A stretch of 52,641 bases of DNA, from contig CALGYB010000099.1 in assembly GCA_937935075.1 (NCBI GenBank), forward strand, positions 1-52,641. Reading direction: 5' to 3'. The DNA is from an uncultured Roseiflexus sp. (GTDB lineage: Bacteria; Chloroflexota; Chloroflexia; Chloroflexales; Roseiflexaceae). The notes below the pieces were generated by a model. That model was not told where the DNA came from. It was given only the letters and a program-made list of their open reading frames with translations, and did not search any database. Shown piece after piece: positions 52,599 through 52,641 of this stretch (positions are counted from its first letter, which is position 1; the number at the start of each line of letters is the position of its first letter). The position numbers were made by a program, and so were the translations under genes.

Positions 52599-52641
52599 TT
52601 CCGACCTCACTGCCATATAACTCACACAAAGGCGCAAAGGC

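Overview
This window looks like part of the chromosome of a Chloroflexota bacterium, most likely a Roseiflexus-type filamentous anoxygenic phototroph. The basis is moderately high GC, many lipoproteins, LGFP-like 'YW..GG...G.P' modules and an unusually repeat-rich set of short spacers. The genus is an inference from style and was not checked against a database. No rRNA, tRNA or CRISPR array was found.

Positions 1-15 kb are mixed housekeeping and accessory genes. In order these are: the tail of an IS5-type transposase; a Uma2 nuclease-fold protein; a thioredoxin-like lipoprotein; a class-I glutamine amidotransferase hydrolase (minus strand); a fumarylacetoacetase-family hydrolase with a near-consensus promoter; a polytopic GT-C-like protein; a SnoaL-like protein (minus); an FAD monooxygenase; a large six-hairpin glycosidase lipoprotein; TerC (minus); purA; a small helical protein (minus); and an orphan ParA with a C-terminal zinc ribbon (minus).

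From 15.1 kb to 52.6 kb every convincing gene is on the plus strand. The set reads as a surface-polysaccharide or glycoconjugate region. It opens with a heptose-7-phosphate kinase and a GmhB-type phosphatase, followed by a Wzz/BY-kinase-like protein with a damaged P-loop and a hexapeptide acyltransferase. Later come glycosyltransferases of GT2 and GT4 type, a Wzx-type flippase, a Wzy/WaaL-type ligase-polymerase, an HlyD-type adaptor lipoprotein, an HGSNAT-like membrane acyltransferase, a B12-binding radical SAM enzyme, a membrane-embedded spermidine-synthase-like protein, a Tat-exported amidotransferase/deacetylase-like protein, an Asp-box repeat protein with a C-terminal membrane anchor and basic tail, and three large polytopic GT-C-like proteins. 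A decayed copy of the last type (19.8-20.8 kb) is split over three reading frames.

The spacers hold several repeat families. These are GAGAACCGAGAACTGA-type tracts (one has become the coding tail of a membrane protein), (CTCACAC)n and related 14-15-bp arrays, 'cacagagg' tracts, GGGCGCC-rich palindromes, and REP-like hairpins. The most unusual regulatory-looking element is a set of three identical 13-bp palindromes spaced 88-89 bp apart just upstream of the spermidine-synthase-like gene. No single unmistakable new defence or mobile system was found. The best candidates for something undescribed are the 22-31 kb exported-modification gene group, the ParA-zinc-ribbon fusion and the pseudo-kinase Wzz.
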